Source of the DNA: Bacillota bacterium
GTDB taxonomy: Bacteria > Bacillota > Clostridia > Acetivibrionales > DSM-1351
DNA: 64,000 nt
Reading direction: 5' to 3'
Assembly: GCA_023409265.1 (NCBI GenBank)
Contig: JAEYHZ010000022.1
Location: 434,001 to 498,000, forward strand
Shown here: in pieces, positions 17,058-26,867 of the stretch
Layout: every line of letters starts with the position of its first letter
Numbering within the stretch: position 1 is the first letter of the stretch
Notes under the pieces: generated by a model
Seen by the model: only the letters and a program-made list of their open reading frames with translations
Told to the model about the DNA's origin: nothing
Databases searched by the model: none
Translations under genes and position numbers: made by a program

Positions 17058-17750
17058 TTATTCGTGTCTGGGATCAATTACTTTAACTGCTTCAGCAAAT
17101 CTTCCATATGTACTTATGTTCTTCTCATATGCTTCCTTAGGATCTACACCCTTTTTGATCATATCCATCATTTTTCCAAGGTGTACAAACTTGTAACCTA
17201 TAATTTCATTATCGCTGTCCAGCCCGATATTCAATATATAACCTTCAGCCATTTCAAGGTATCTAACACCCTTGGCTCTTGTTGCAAACATTGTTCCAAC
17301 CTGTGAACGCAAGCCCTTACCAAGGTCTTCAAGTCCTGCACCTATTGGAAGACCGCCTTCTGAGAAAGCAGACTGTGTTCTGCCATATGCCAGCTGTTTG
17401 AATATTTCTCTCATTGCAACGTTTATAGCATCGCAAACAAGGTCAGTATTCAAAGCTTCAAGAATAGTTTTACCCTGCAGAATTTCAGCCGCCATAGCTG
17501 CTGAGTGAGTCATACCTGAACAACCGATTGTTTCAACCAGTGATTCTTCGATGATACCATCCTTAACATTCAAAGTTAACTTACAGGTTCCCTGTTGAGG
17601 CGCACACCAGCCTATACCGTGTGACAAACCGGAAATGTCTTTGATTTCTTTTGCCTTTACCCACTTACCCTCTTCAGGTATTGGTGCAGGACCATGATCT
17701 GGACCCTTTTTTACGACACACATATTTTCTACTTCATGTGAGTAATTCAT
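17058..17750 (-). CDS. NifU-like iron-sulfur cluster scaffold protein (partner of GGGtGRT)
   Basis: 230 residues with a NifU/IscU-like core. The cysteines are in 'GWCAPQQGTC', 'TIGCSGMTHS' and 'TDLVCDAI', placed like the three scaffold cysteines of IscU-type proteins though with a different spacing. The C-terminal half has no recognised domain. It might hold or transfer an Fe-S cluster, with the GGGtGRT protein as a client or partner (inference from constant adjacency). No cysteine desulfurase gene is nearby, so it is not a standard suf/isc operon. Confidence 0.85.
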   Translation of the reverse strand: MNYSHEVENMCVVKKGPDHGPAPIPEEGKWVKAKEIKDISGLSHGIGWCAPQQGTCKLTLNVKDGIIEESLVETIGCSGMTHSAAMAAEILQGKTILEALNTDLVCDAINVAMREIFKQLAYGRTQSAFSEGGLPIGAGLEDLGKGLRSQVGTMFATRAKGVRYLEMAEGYILNIGLDSDNEIIGYKFVHLGKMMDMIKKGVDPKEAYEKNISTYGRFAEAVKVIDPRHE

Positions 17751-18017
17751 TTGAGTTCCCCCTTCACATAACTATTTTAATTTAATTCATTAGCCTTTTT
17801 AATCGTGTTATTTGCTGTTAGTATATTCTGTTAATCGGACAAAATATTCTACACAAAGTAAAAGCTGGTAATTATGAAATAATCTTCTTCTGAAAGAAAA
17901 TTAATCTTAAATACCAGCATATATTATACCATAATTATATTGTTTGTAAGTAGTTTTTTGTTAAAAAAAACACGAAAAATTACGGCAAATTACATTAATT
18001 ACCACCAAAATTCTAGT

Positions 18018-19214
18018 TTATGCCTGTTTTGCCTTTAATTGTCTTGCAATATCTCTTCCAACCTCGACGCACTTCTGTAATTCTTCTGCGCTTGGCTTGT
18101 ATTTGAAACCAAGAGGCTCTGCGCAGATAGTCATTCCAGCTTCTGCAAGTCTGTCACTTATCAGCTTGTGAGCTTCTCCGCTCCAGCCGTAAGAACCAAA
18201 GCCCATTGCAAGCTTTCCTTTGGCCTTTAGACCCTTTAATTCTTCCAGTAGGGCTGCAGTAGGTCTAAGCACGGTATTATTGACTGTACAGCTTCCCATG
18301 AGTACAGCAGTGGCTTTAAATATTTCAACATTTAAATCACTCTTGTCTTTGGTTGCAATATTAAAGATTCTATAGTTGACGCCTTCCTCTTCAAGACCTT
18401 TTCCAAATGCTTCTGCCATTGCTTTTGTGGCGTGATACATGGTATCGTATATGATTGTAACATAGCCTTCATTGTAATCGGTTTCCGACCACTCCTGATA
18501 TTTTTTAATTATCTGAAGAGGGTTGGTCCTCCAGATAACTCCATGGCTGGGAGCAATCATGTCTATATCAAGATTTAGAGCTAAAATCTGTTCAATTTTC
18601 TTCTTTATCAATGGTTTAAAGGGCCACAGAATATTAGTGTAATATTTAATTGCCTCTTCATATAGCTCGCATTCATCAACCTGGTCATTGAAGAGTGATA
18701 TTGCCGCATAATGCTGACCAAAAGCGTCGTTTGACAATACCAGCTTTGCTCCTTCTACATAGGCCAGCATACTGTCGGGCCAGTGAATCATCTGCATCTC
18801 AACAAATTTTAACTTGTATTCTCCCAGGTCCAGTGTATCACCTGTCTTTACTATTTGAAAGTTCCAGTCCTTGCCGAAATACTTCTTTATTATCTCTGCA
18901 CCGTTTTTGGTACAGTAGATCGGAGTGTTTGGTATCTTTTCCATAATTAATCCCAAACTACCGCCATGGTCGGGTTCGGAATGGTTAATAACTATAGCAT
19001 CTATATTCTCCAATCCTACTTCTTTTTCAAGCTCTTCGAGAAATCTTTCCTTATATGGATCCCATACCGTATCTACCAGTACAGTCTTTTTGTCCCTGAT
19101 CAAATATGAATTATAGGAGGAACCTCTATGTGTAGATAGCTCATGTCCATGGAAAACGTCCAAACCCCAGTCTCTTACTCCGCACCAATAAATATTCTTT
19201 TTTATCTCCAGCAT
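18018..19214 (-). CDS. FprA-type flavodiiron protein
   Basis: 398 residues. The N-terminal metallo-beta-lactamase-like domain has the di-iron ligand motif H-x-E-x-D-H (HSEPDH, about residues 79-84) and later histidines (APSHG). The C-terminal flavodoxin domain begins at about 245 (IIYDTMYHATKAMAEA) for FMN. Such enzymes reduce oxygen to water or nitric oxide to nitrous oxide, protecting anaerobes. ATG 19214 has AAGGA 7 nt upstream; a nine-codon longer start is less likely. Monocistronic. Confidence 0.94.
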   Translation of the reverse strand: MLEIKKNIYWCGVRDWGLDVFHGHELSTHRGSSYNSYLIRDKKTVLVDTVWDPYKERFLEELEKEVGLENIDAIVINHSEPDHGGSLGLIMEKIPNTPIYCTKNGAEIIKKYFGKDWNFQIVKTGDTLDLGEYKLKFVEMQMIHWPDSMLAYVEGAKLVLSNDAFGQHYAAISLFNDQVDECELYEEAIKYYTNILWPFKPLIKKKIEQILALNLDIDMIAPSHGVIWRTNPLQIIKKYQEWSETDYNEGYVTIIYDTMYHATKAMAEAFGKGLEEEGVNYRIFNIATKDKSDLNVEIFKATAVLMGSCTVNNTVLRPTAALLEELKGLKAKGKLAMGFGSYGWSGEAHKLISDRLAEAGMTICAEPLGFKYKPSAEELQKCVEVGRDIARQLKAKQA

Positions 19215-19431
19215 TTTATTATCCTTCCTTTCAGTCGTCATTATGTTTATATTAAATTGATAAACTCATATAACTGTCCAACATTTTGCTTTATACCACA
19301 TTTTCATAACTCTTAAACAGCTAATATATGCTAATTTAACATCACAAAAACCATCTTAGTATATTTTAGCACATTTGGCACAGTTTTATTATTAATCCGG
19401 TATATTTTTATCAAAATAATATAAAGGCGTT

Positions 19432-19466
19432 AAAAAAAGAACCGATTTTTCATCGGTCCTTTTTTA
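19432..19466 (-). terminator. intrinsic terminator of the str operon (after tuf)
   Basis: Minus strand: GGACCGATGAAAAATCGGTTC followed by a long T tract, 46 nt beyond the tuf stop codon. Confidence 0.88.
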
Positions 19467-19511
19467 TATAATGCTAGATTATTCAATAATCAAAACTATC
19501 GAAAAATATTA

Positions 19512-20714
19512 TTATTCGATAATTTTTGAAACGTTACCAGCACCAACTGTTCTTCCACCTTCACGGATAGCGAACTTAAGTCCTTCTTCCATAGCGATAG
19601 GAGTGATCAATTTGATCTTCATAGTGATGTGGTCACCAGGCATAACCATTTCAGTTCCTTCTGGAATTTCGATAACACCTGTAACGTCAGTTGTTCTGAA
19701 GTAGAACTGTGGTCTGTAACCATTGAAGAATGGTTTGTGTCTTCCACCTTCTGCTGCAGTCAGAACGTAAACCTGACCTTCATAGTAAGTGTGAGGCTTG
19801 ATTGAACCTGGCTTAGCTAATACCTGACCTCTTTCGATATCAGTTCTCTGAACACCTCTTAAAAGTGCACCGATGTTATCACCGGCAACAGCCTGATCAA
19901 GAAGCTTTCTGAACATTTCAACACCAGTAACGGTGGTCTTCTTTGGAGCTTCCATCAAACCAACGATTTCAACTTCGTCTCCAACCTTAACAACACCTCT
20001 CTCAACTCTACCTGTAGCAACAGTACCACGACCTGTGATTGAGAAAACGTCTTCGACAGGCATAATGAATGGTTTGTCAGTTGCTCTTTCAGGAGTTGGG
20101 ATGTATCTGTCAACTTCTGCCATAAGGTTCATGATTGGTGCATATTCAGCAGCATTAGGATCCTTTGAATCGCACTCAAGAGCTACAAGAGCTGAACCTC
20201 TAACGATTGGAGTATCGTCGCCTGGGAATTCATATGAACTTAATAATTCTCTAACTTCCATTTCAACCAACTCGATAAGTTCTTCATCATCAACCATATC
20301 GCACTTGTTGAGGAATACAACTATATAAGGAACACCAACCTGTCCAGCGAGGAGGATGTGTTCTCTTGTCTGTGGCATTGGGCCGTCAGCAGCAGAAACA
20401 ACAAGGATAGCACCGTCCATCTGAGCAGCACCGGTGATCATGTTCTTAACATAGTCGGCGTGGCCTGGGCAGTCAACGTGAGCGTAGTGTCTTGTTTCAG
20501 TTTCATACTCAACGTGAGCAGTATTGATTGTGATACCTCTTTCTCTCTCTTCAGGAGCAGAGTCAATAGTACCATAATCTTTGAATTCAGCTCTTCCAAG
20601 TAAACCCAATACCTTAGTGATAGCAGCTGTTAAAGAAGTCTTACCATGGTCAACGTGACCGATTGTTCCGATATTAACGTGGGGTTTAGTTCTTTCAAAT
20701 TTAGCCTTAGCCAT
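19512..20714 (-). CDS. tuf: elongation factor Tu
   Basis: 400 residues, GTPase delivering aminoacyl-tRNA to the ribosome. G-motifs are visible: GHVDHGKT (P-loop, residue ~19), DCPGH (~81) and NKCD (~136). Domains 2 and 3 follow in the usual length. Last gene of the str operon, 96 bp after fusA, with a terminator behind. Full length and intact. Confidence 0.99.
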   Translation of the reverse strand: MAKAKFERTKPHVNIGTIGHVDHGKTSLTAAITKVLGLLGRAEFKDYGTIDSAPEERERGITINTAHVEYETETRHYAHVDCPGHADYVKNMITGAAQMDGAILVVSAADGPMPQTREHILLAGQVGVPYIVVFLNKCDMVDDEELIELVEMEVRELLSSYEFPGDDTPIVRGSALVALECDSKDPNAAEYAPIMNLMAEVDRYIPTPERATDKPFIMPVEDVFSITGRGTVATGRVERGVVKVGDEVEIVGLMEAPKKTTVTGVEMFRKLLDQAVAGDNIGALLRGVQRTDIERGQVLAKPGSIKPHTYYEGQVYVLTAAEGGRHKPFFNGYRPQFYFRTTDVTGVIEIPEGTEMVMPGDHITMKIKLITPIAMEEGLKFAIREGGRTVGAGNVSKIIE

Positions 20715-20810
20715 TTTAAAATCTCCATCCTTTCATTAAAGCGCATTCGCGCCACTTTGTAGATTTTGGTTTATTTAACAAGGGCATAAGCCCTTGCAAT
20801 TAACATTGCA

Positions 20811-22895
20811 TTAATCGTTTTTAGTACTTCTGCTTGCAACAACCTTTTCCTGGATACTCTTAGGCACTTCTTCGAAGTGGCTGGTTTCCATTGAGAAGGT
20901 ACCTCTTCCCTGTGTTGAAGAACGAAGTGCAGTTGCGTAACCGAACATTTCTGACAATGGAACCATTGCTCTGATGCTCTGTGCACCGCTGCGTGCTTCC
21001 ATACCTTCAATACGTCCTCTTCTTGAGTTAAGTCCGCCCATAACGTCTCCCATGTATTCTTCAGGAACGTTTACGTCAACTTTCATGATAGGTTCAAGTA
21101 GAACAGGACTTGCTTTTCTGCAGCCATCTTTAAACGCCATGGAACCTGCAATCTTAAACGCCATTTCAGAGGAGTCAACTTCATGGTATGAACCGTCAAC
21201 AAGAATAACTCTTACGTCAACTACGTTATATCCGCCAAGTACACCGGCCTGCATTGCTTCCTGTATACCAGCATCGATTGGTCCGATGTATTCCTTAGGA
21301 ATAGCACCACCGGTGATCTTGTTTACGAATTCGTAACCTTCTCCCGGCTCTCTTGGTTCGATTTCGATTACACAGTGTCCGTACTGACCTTTACCACCTG
21401 ACTGTCTAGCATACTTCATTTCTGATTTAACAGCCTTGCGGATAGTTTCCTTATAAGAAACCTGTGGATTACCAACATTTGCTTCAACTCTGAATTCTCT
21501 CTTCATTCTGTCAACGATGATATCAAGGTGAAGTTCACCCATACCGCCGATGATAGTTTGGCCGGTTTCAGCATCTGTATAAACTTTAAAAGTAGGATCC
21601 TCTTCGGCCAGTTTCTGCAATGCGACACCCATTTTTTCCTGATCCGCTTTTGTCTTAGGTTCAATAGCAACCTCTATAACTGGTTCAGGGAATTCCATGG
21701 ATTCCAAAATAACAGCTTTGCCTTCTTCACAGAGAGTATCACCTGTTGTTGTATCCTTAAGACCAACAGCGGCAGCGATATCACCGGAATAAACTACCTG
21801 TATTTCTTCTCTGTGGTTGGCATGCATTTGAAGAATTCTACCGATTCTTTCCCTCTTGCCCTTTGTTGAGTTGAGGACATATGAACCTGAGTTCAATGTG
21901 CCTGAGTACACTCTAAAGAAGCAAAGTTTACCAACATAAGGGTCAGTCATAATCTTGAATGCAAGAGCAGCAAAAGGTCCATTGTCGTCTGCCGGTCTTT
22001 CAATTTCTTCTTCACCATCTACTGAAATACCTTTTATAGCTGGTATGTCAAGCGGAGATGGCATGAAATCCACAACAGCATCCAACATCTGCTGTACACC
22101 TTTATTTTTGTAGGATGAACCGCATACAACCGGAATCATTTTAAGAGCAATGGTTGCTTTTCTGATACCACTTTTTATTTCCTCGACAGTGAGTTCCTCA
22201 CCTTCAAGGTATTTCATCATTGTCTCTTCATCTTGTTCAGCAACTGATTCTAATAATAAATCACGATATTTTTTCACAACATCAGCCATGTCGTCTGGGA
22301 TTTCGCTATCATCAAATACCTGACCTAAATCATCCTTGAAAATATGCGCCTTCATTTCAACCAAATCAACCATACCAGTAAAACTGTCTTCACTGCCTAT
22401 TGGTAATTGGATTGGCACCGCATTACACTGTAATCTGTCTTTCATCATACTGATTACATTATAAAAATCGGCTCCCATAATATCCATTTTGTTAACATAT
22501 GCCATACGTGGAACTCCATACTTGTCAGCCTGTCTCCAAACTGTTTCAGATTGGGGTTCAACACCGCCCTTGGCACAGAAAACTGTTACTGAACCATCGA
22601 GTACACGAAGAGATCTTTCAACTTCAACAGTGAAGTCAACGTGCCCCGGCGTGTCAATAATGTTTATTCTGTTACCCTTCCACTGTGCGGTAGTAGCAGC
22701 TGAAGTAATGGTTATACCTCTCTCCTGCTCCTGCTCCATCCAGTCCATAGTAGCAGCACCTTCATGAACTTCGCCGATTTTATGAGTTTTTCCTGTATAA
22801 AACAGTATACGCTCTGTTGTTGTAGTTTTACCTGCATCAATATGAGCCATTATACCGATATTTCTAGTGTGTTGCAAGTCAAATTGCCTGGGCAT
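20811..22895 (-). CDS. fusA: elongation factor G
   Basis: 694 residues, translocase GTPase. AHIDAGKTTTTERIL (P-loop), DTPGHVDF and NKMD are present, and the C-terminal EF-G domains IV-V are complete. ATG 22895 follows AAAGGAGGG; a nine-codon longer in-frame start is not needed. Second to last in the str operon. Confidence 0.99.
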   Translation of the reverse strand: MPRQFDLQHTRNIGIMAHIDAGKTTTTERILFYTGKTHKIGEVHEGAATMDWMEQEQERGITITSAATTAQWKGNRINIIDTPGHVDFTVEVERSLRVLDGSVTVFCAKGGVEPQSETVWRQADKYGVPRMAYVNKMDIMGADFYNVISMMKDRLQCNAVPIQLPIGSEDSFTGMVDLVEMKAHIFKDDLGQVFDDSEIPDDMADVVKKYRDLLLESVAEQDEETMMKYLEGEELTVEEIKSGIRKATIALKMIPVVCGSSYKNKGVQQMLDAVVDFMPSPLDIPAIKGISVDGEEEIERPADDNGPFAALAFKIMTDPYVGKLCFFRVYSGTLNSGSYVLNSTKGKRERIGRILQMHANHREEIQVVYSGDIAAAVGLKDTTTGDTLCEEGKAVILESMEFPEPVIEVAIEPKTKADQEKMGVALQKLAEEDPTFKVYTDAETGQTIIGGMGELHLDIIVDRMKREFRVEANVGNPQVSYKETIRKAVKSEMKYARQSGGKGQYGHCVIEIEPREPGEGYEFVNKITGGAIPKEYIGPIDAGIQEAMQAGVLGGYNVVDVRVILVDGSYHEVDSSEMAFKIAGSMAFKDGCRKASPVLLEPIMKVDVNVPEEYMGDVMGGLNSRRGRIEGMEARSGAQSIRAMVPLSEMFGYATALRSSTQGRGTFSMETSHFEEVPKSIQEKVVASRSTKND

Positions 22896-23149
22896 GATTA
22901 CCCTCCTTTCGCGATAGTCCAAATTGATAAGTTTTAATCTGTGATCAAATACAATCTACGATTTTTTCATCAATTCTTCATCAAATATTTTAAATTTATT
23001 ATAATATGATACCCCATTTTGCGATTTGCAGGTATAAGAAATTATAAATTTTACAAAACCTTAACATGCATAACGAGGTCTTGCCAGAGCTTACCAACGG
23101 TATTCATGCAACCTTTGGAAGCATTCTGCTCACTACTTCAAGGTAAATA

Positions 23150-23620
23150 TTACCATCTGTAGTGTGCGAATGCTCTGTTAGCTTCAGCCATTTTATGAGT
23201 ATCTTCTTTCTTCTTGTATGCTCCACCCATGTTGTTGATAGCATCCAATAATTCACCAGCAAGTCTTTCCCTCATAGTACGCTCGCCTCTTTTGCGAGAG
23301 TAATCAACAAGCCATCTTAAACCTAAAGCTTGTCTTCTATCAGGTCTAACTTCCATAGGAACCTGGTAGGTAGCACCACCGACTCTTCTTGCTTTTACTT
23401 CAAGAACAGGCATGATGTTTGCCATAGCTTCTTCAAAAACTTCCAGTGGATCTCTGCCGGTTTTTTCTTTGAGGATATCGAAGGCATCATAGCAGATTTG
23501 TTGAGCTACACCCTTCTTACCATCGTACATTACATTGTTGATTAATTTAGTAACAATTTTACTTGAATATATTGGATCAGGTAAAACGTCTCTTTTAGAA
23601 ATATGACCTTTTCTTGGCAC
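23150..23620 (-). CDS. rpsG: 30S ribosomal protein S7
   Basis: 156 residues, the usual S7 length; begins MPRKGHISKRDVLPDPIY and ends AFAHYRW, both typical. Assembly-initiating protein of the 30S head. GGAGG-type site upstream. It lies in the str operon between rpsL and fusA, with 261- and 254-bp gaps on either side in which I see no gene. Confidence 0.99.
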   Translation of the reverse strand: MPRKGHISKRDVLPDPIYSSKIVTKLINNVMYDGKKGVAQQICYDAFDILKEKTGRDPLEVFEEAMANIMPVLEVKARRVGGATYQVPMEVRPDRRQALGLRWLVDYSRKRGERTMRERLAGELLDAINNMGGAYKKKEDTHKMAEANRAFAHYRW

Positions 23621-23881
23621 CTTACTTCCCTCCTTTTATGATAACATTTAGTATGGGCTAATACCCATAGGAACGTATCACAGGTACTCGTGGTTTAAAC
23701 CGTCGTCAGCGCAAGTACATTCAATATACCTTAATAGTTTAACAGATTATAGATCAATTTATTTATGATGAACTGTTGAGTTTGTCAAACAGTCCATTAA
23801 ACCTATCTTCTCTTAATACAAAATATATATATAATCACGTACTAAGCACCTAACATTTTAAATTGTCAGCACGCTGTGGTA

Positions 23882-24310
23882 TTACTTCTTAGCGGCACCT
23901 GCCTTAGGACGCTTAGCACCGTATTTTGAACGGGCCTGCATTCTTTTGGCAACTCCGGCAGTGTCAAGAGTACCTCTTATAATGTGGTACCTTACACCAG
24001 GCAAGTCTTTAACTCTTCCACCTCTGATAAGAACAACACTATGTTCCTGCAGGTTATGACCTATACCAGGAATATATGCAGTTACTTCTATACCATTGGT
24101 AAGACGAACTCTGGCAACTTTACGGAGCGCTGAGTTAGGCTTCTTTGGTGTGGAAGTCTTAACAACAGTACAAACACCTCTTTTTTGAGGGCTGCTTACA
24201 TCTGTAGGTTTCTTCTTCTTTGAGTTAAATCCTTTCTGGAGAGCTGGAGCAGTTGACTTCTTTTCCATTACTTCTCTGCCCTTTCTAACCAGCTGATTAA
24301 ATGTTGGCAT
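23882..24310 (-). CDS. rpsL: 30S ribosomal protein S12
   Basis: 142 residues. The decoding-centre segment KTSTPKKPNSALRKVARV keeps the lysine associated with streptomycin sensitivity, as does the RGGRVKDLPG loop. ATG 24310 follows AAAGGAGG; six extra codons upstream are not used. str operon. Confidence 0.99.
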   Translation of the reverse strand: MPTFNQLVRKGREVMEKKSTAPALQKGFNSKKKKPTDVSSPQKRGVCTVVKTSTPKKPNSALRKVARVRLTNGIEVTAYIPGIGHNLQEHSVVLIRGGRVKDLPGVRYHIIRGTLDTAGVAKRMQARSKYGAKRPKAGAAKK

Positions 24311-24406
24311 TAGTACACCTCCTTTCAAGGTAAATAATTATATATATATTATATATCCTCCTCAAAATGAATCGGGGCGATAAATAAATATACCGGGTTA
24401 CACACT

Positions 24407-24649
24407 TTATTTCAAAATACATGCAACAGCGGCTTCAACTTCGATGCCACAGGCTTTTCCAAGCTGCTTCATAGAGTCTGCATATGTTATTGGAACGGAT
24501 GTCTTTTCACAAAGTTCAATGATGCCTCTCACAACTCTCTGTTCGCAGTCTTTAGCAATAATAACCGCCGCTGCCACACCGTTTTCCACAGCCTTGGTAG
24601 ACTGCTTTACTCCAACTGTCTTTTTACAGTGTTTAAGATCCTCTAACAA
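24407..24649 (-). CDS. L7Ae/L30e-family ribosome-associated RNA-binding protein (YbxF-like)
   Basis: 80 residues with the L7Ae/L30e core (AVIIAKDCEQRVVRGIIELC ... VPITYADSMKQLGKACGI), a kink-turn RNA-binding fold. In Firmicutes this gene usually lies between rpoC and rpsL. Here it is the first gene of the str operon, and the rpoC side is replaced by the accessory island. Confidence 0.9.
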   Translation of the reverse strand: MLEDLKHCKKTVGVKQSTKAVENGVAAAVIIAKDCEQRVVRGIIELCEKTSVPITYADSMKQLGKACGIEVEAAVACILK

Positions 24650-24765
24650 TTTAAATCCTCCATTTGGCGTGTATTCGCCAAAGTTACTTAATTAATACAT
24701 TAACAGCTTCTTATATGATTACTTCAAAAGCACACAAAAAAAAGCACAAAATAATGCACTGAATT

Positions 24766-24795
24766 ATTCTATCACTCAGCTACATCTTTTGTCAA
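24766..24795 (-). promoter_or_regulatory. promoter of the str operon (L7Ae-like-rpsL-rpsG-fusA-tuf)
   Basis: On the minus strand: TTGACA (24795-24790), 18-bp spacer, TAGAAT (24771-24766), about 115 bp before the first ATG. It gives the str half its own transcription start, independent of rpoBC. Confidence 0.75.
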
Positions 24796-24855
24796 GCATT
24801 CAGGAGTATGGAATGTAAGGGCGAAGCCAACCAAAACTTGTCATACTCCATTGGG

Positions 24856-26748
24856 CTAAATTTTATCACTCAACTCATCCCATTTGCTGTACAGAGCTTC
24901 CAGCTTGTGCTCAATATTACTTTTTTCTTTATATAATTCATTCAGCAGCTCAAAATCGCTGTCCTTACAGTTCATTTCAACTTCAATTTCTCTTAGCCGA
25001 TCTTCTTCCTGCCCTATTTCCTTTTCCAGCTTTTGACACTCACCTATGTCAAACTGCTCTTTTTCCACTTTTGCGGCTCCGGTCAAACTCCTCACGGATA
25101 TAGCGGCTTTGGCCGGCTTCTCAGTTGAATTTAAAACAGCCGTGTGCTCACTCCACCGGCAATATTCGGCAAATGAGCCTTTATAATCAGATATTCTCCC
25201 CTTTTTCATACTCCATATCCTATTTGCAAATTTATTAAGAAAATATCTATCGTGGGATATGAACAGGATAGACCCGTCATACTGCTCAATTGCGCCTTCA
25301 ATCCATTCTCTCGATGCAATATCCAGATGATTTGTAGGCTCATCCAGCACAAGTAGATTACTTTCCCTCTGCATTAGCATACACAATTTCAACCGACTCT
25401 TCTCTCCCCCTGAAAGCTCTCCGACCCTTTTAAATACATCCTTGCCTTTAAAATTGTATGCTGCCAGTATATTTCTCGCTTTCTCTTCGCTGATTTCCAG
25501 CAGGTACCTCAGATTTTCAAGTACAGAAAGCTCCTTGTTCTCAAACTCTATGGACTGAGGCATGTATGCAATTCTGAGACTATTTCCATGAGCAATATTC
25601 CCTTCCTCAGGTTTTTCCTCTCCAAGCAGAAGCTTTACCAAGGTTGATTTCCCACAGCCGTTATCACCAATCAGCGCTATCCTGTCGTTCCTCTGTATCT
25701 TTAAATCCACACTGCAAAACAGCCTTTTACTTCCGTAGCTTTTACTTAATCCATTGAAACTCACAAGCTCAACGCCTGAGAAGCTGCCGTCCTGAAATTC
25801 GGAGGTCAGCCTTTTATCTGTTCTGGGCTTGTCAATCTTATCCATCCTTTCAATACGTTTCTCAATGGAAAATGCCCTTCTGTGCATCGCCTTATTATCG
25901 GCAATTTTAGCCCATTCATGCATTCTCTTGGCGGCTGCCTCCATCTGCTCTATCTTCTTTTGCTGTTGCTGGTATTTCTCAGCCTGAAGGCAATACCGTT
26001 TTTCCTTCTCAACGGCATAGTAGCTGTAATTGCCCTCGTAGTAAGAAGCTCTGCCATCTTCTATTTCTATAATACGCCTCACTACATTATCAAGAAAACA
26101 CCGGTCGTGAGAAATGGCCACCACTGTTCCGTTGTATTCTTTCAGATAATTCTCCAGCCATTGAAGGGATATTAGATCCAGATGGTTTGTAGGTTCATCC
26201 AGCAGCAGAATATCTGCCTCCCTCAGCAGAATCCTCGCCAGATTAACTCTTGTCTTCTCTCCGCCGCTCAGTGTTGCAAACTGCTGCCCCCGCATCTTCC
26301 CGCTTATATTCATTCCATTGCATATTTTGTCAATCTTATTGTCAAAGTTATAACCTCCCAATGCTTCATATTTTGTCTGAAGCTGCCCATAGCTGTCCAG
26401 AAGCTTTGGGTCATCATTTGTCCCCATTGCTTTTTCAAGCCTGCCCATTTCATCAAACAAGGCAAACAGCTCCTCAAATGCCGTTTGCAGTACTCTTTCA
26501 ACCGATAATCCGTCAGGAAAAGCAGGAATTTGCTCCAGTATCTCTATTTTTTTACCGCTTGCTTCCATTACCTCTCCACCTTCATACTCCTCCAGACCGG
26601 CAAGTATCTTGAAAACCGTTGTTTTTCCTGAGCCATTCTTGCCCAGTAAGCCCATCTTTTCACCATTCTGAACTTCAAAAGATACACCTCTGAGTACATG
26701 GTTGCTGCCATAATATTTGTTCAAATCACACACTGTAATATCCGCCAT
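24856..26748 (-). CDS. ABC-F family ATPase (ribosome-associated; possible antibiotic-protection factor)
   Basis: 630 residues, two ATPase cassettes in one chain and no membrane segments, as in ABC-F proteins. Cassette 1 has GKNGSGKTT and LSGGEKTR and ends with LLLDEPTNHLD; cassette 2 has GDNGCGKST, LSGGEKSR and LVLDEPTNHLD. Between them is the charged inter-domain linker (~240-300, AAKRMHEWAKIADNKAMHRR) that in this family reaches toward the peptidyl-transferase centre. A C-terminal coiled coil occupies about 560-630. Both ATPases look intact. It is preceded by a terminator hairpin in attenuator position, as for known ABC-F resistance genes. Whether it protects against antibiotics or aids translation cannot be told from sequence. 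Confidence 0.93.
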   Translation of the reverse strand: MADITVCDLNKYYGSNHVLRGVSFEVQNGEKMGLLGKNGSGKTTVFKILAGLEEYEGGEVMEASGKKIEILEQIPAFPDGLSVERVLQTAFEELFALFDEMGRLEKAMGTNDDPKLLDSYGQLQTKYEALGGYNFDNKIDKICNGMNISGKMRGQQFATLSGGEKTRVNLARILLREADILLLDEPTNHLDLISLQWLENYLKEYNGTVVAISHDRCFLDNVVRRIIEIEDGRASYYEGNYSYYAVEKEKRYCLQAEKYQQQQKKIEQMEAAAKRMHEWAKIADNKAMHRRAFSIEKRIERMDKIDKPRTDKRLTSEFQDGSFSGVELVSFNGLSKSYGSKRLFCSVDLKIQRNDRIALIGDNGCGKSTLVKLLLGEEKPEEGNIAHGNSLRIAYMPQSIEFENKELSVLENLRYLLEISEEKARNILAAYNFKGKDVFKRVGELSGGEKSRLKLCMLMQRESNLLVLDEPTNHLDIASREWIEGAIEQYDGSILFISHDRYFLNKFANRIWSMKKGRISDYKGSFAEYCRWSEHTAVLNSTEKPAKAAISVRSLTGAAKVEKEQFDIGECQKLEKEIGQEEDRLREIEVEMNCKDSDFELLNELYKEKSNIEHKLEALYSKWDELSDKI

Positions 26749-26770
26749 TATTTCTCCTCTCCCGCCTGGG

Positions 26771-26818
26771 AAACAATAAAAACCTGAGCTGATGGAAAAC
26801 TACCATGCTCAGGTTTTT
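26771..26818 (-). promoter_or_regulatory. attenuator-type terminator in the ABC-F leader
   Basis: Minus strand: AAAAACCTGAGC, inner ATGG/CCAT, GCTCAGG then TTTTTATTGTTT, ending about 23 nt before the ABC-F ATG and just before its ribosome site. A terminator placed between promoter and gene implies read-through control. A TTG-initiated 8-codon reading (MLKAAISF, stop) lies just upstream of the hairpin and could be a leader peptide. Confidence 0.7.
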
Positions 26819-26867
26819 AAAATCATCAAAAAGAAATCGCAGCTTTAAGCAATCTTTTAAATAAGTA

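Noticed and set aside
19512..22922. Long plus-strand ORFs opposite tuf, fusA, rpoB and rpoC
   Set aside because: All are mirror frames of highly conserved genes without ribosome sites; coding bias follows the minus strand.
24803..24849. Terminator for the ABC-F gene (GGAGTATG/CATACTCC)
   Set aside because: The stem is only 8 bp with a 31-nt loop and no T tract; it may fold but evidence for termination is weak.
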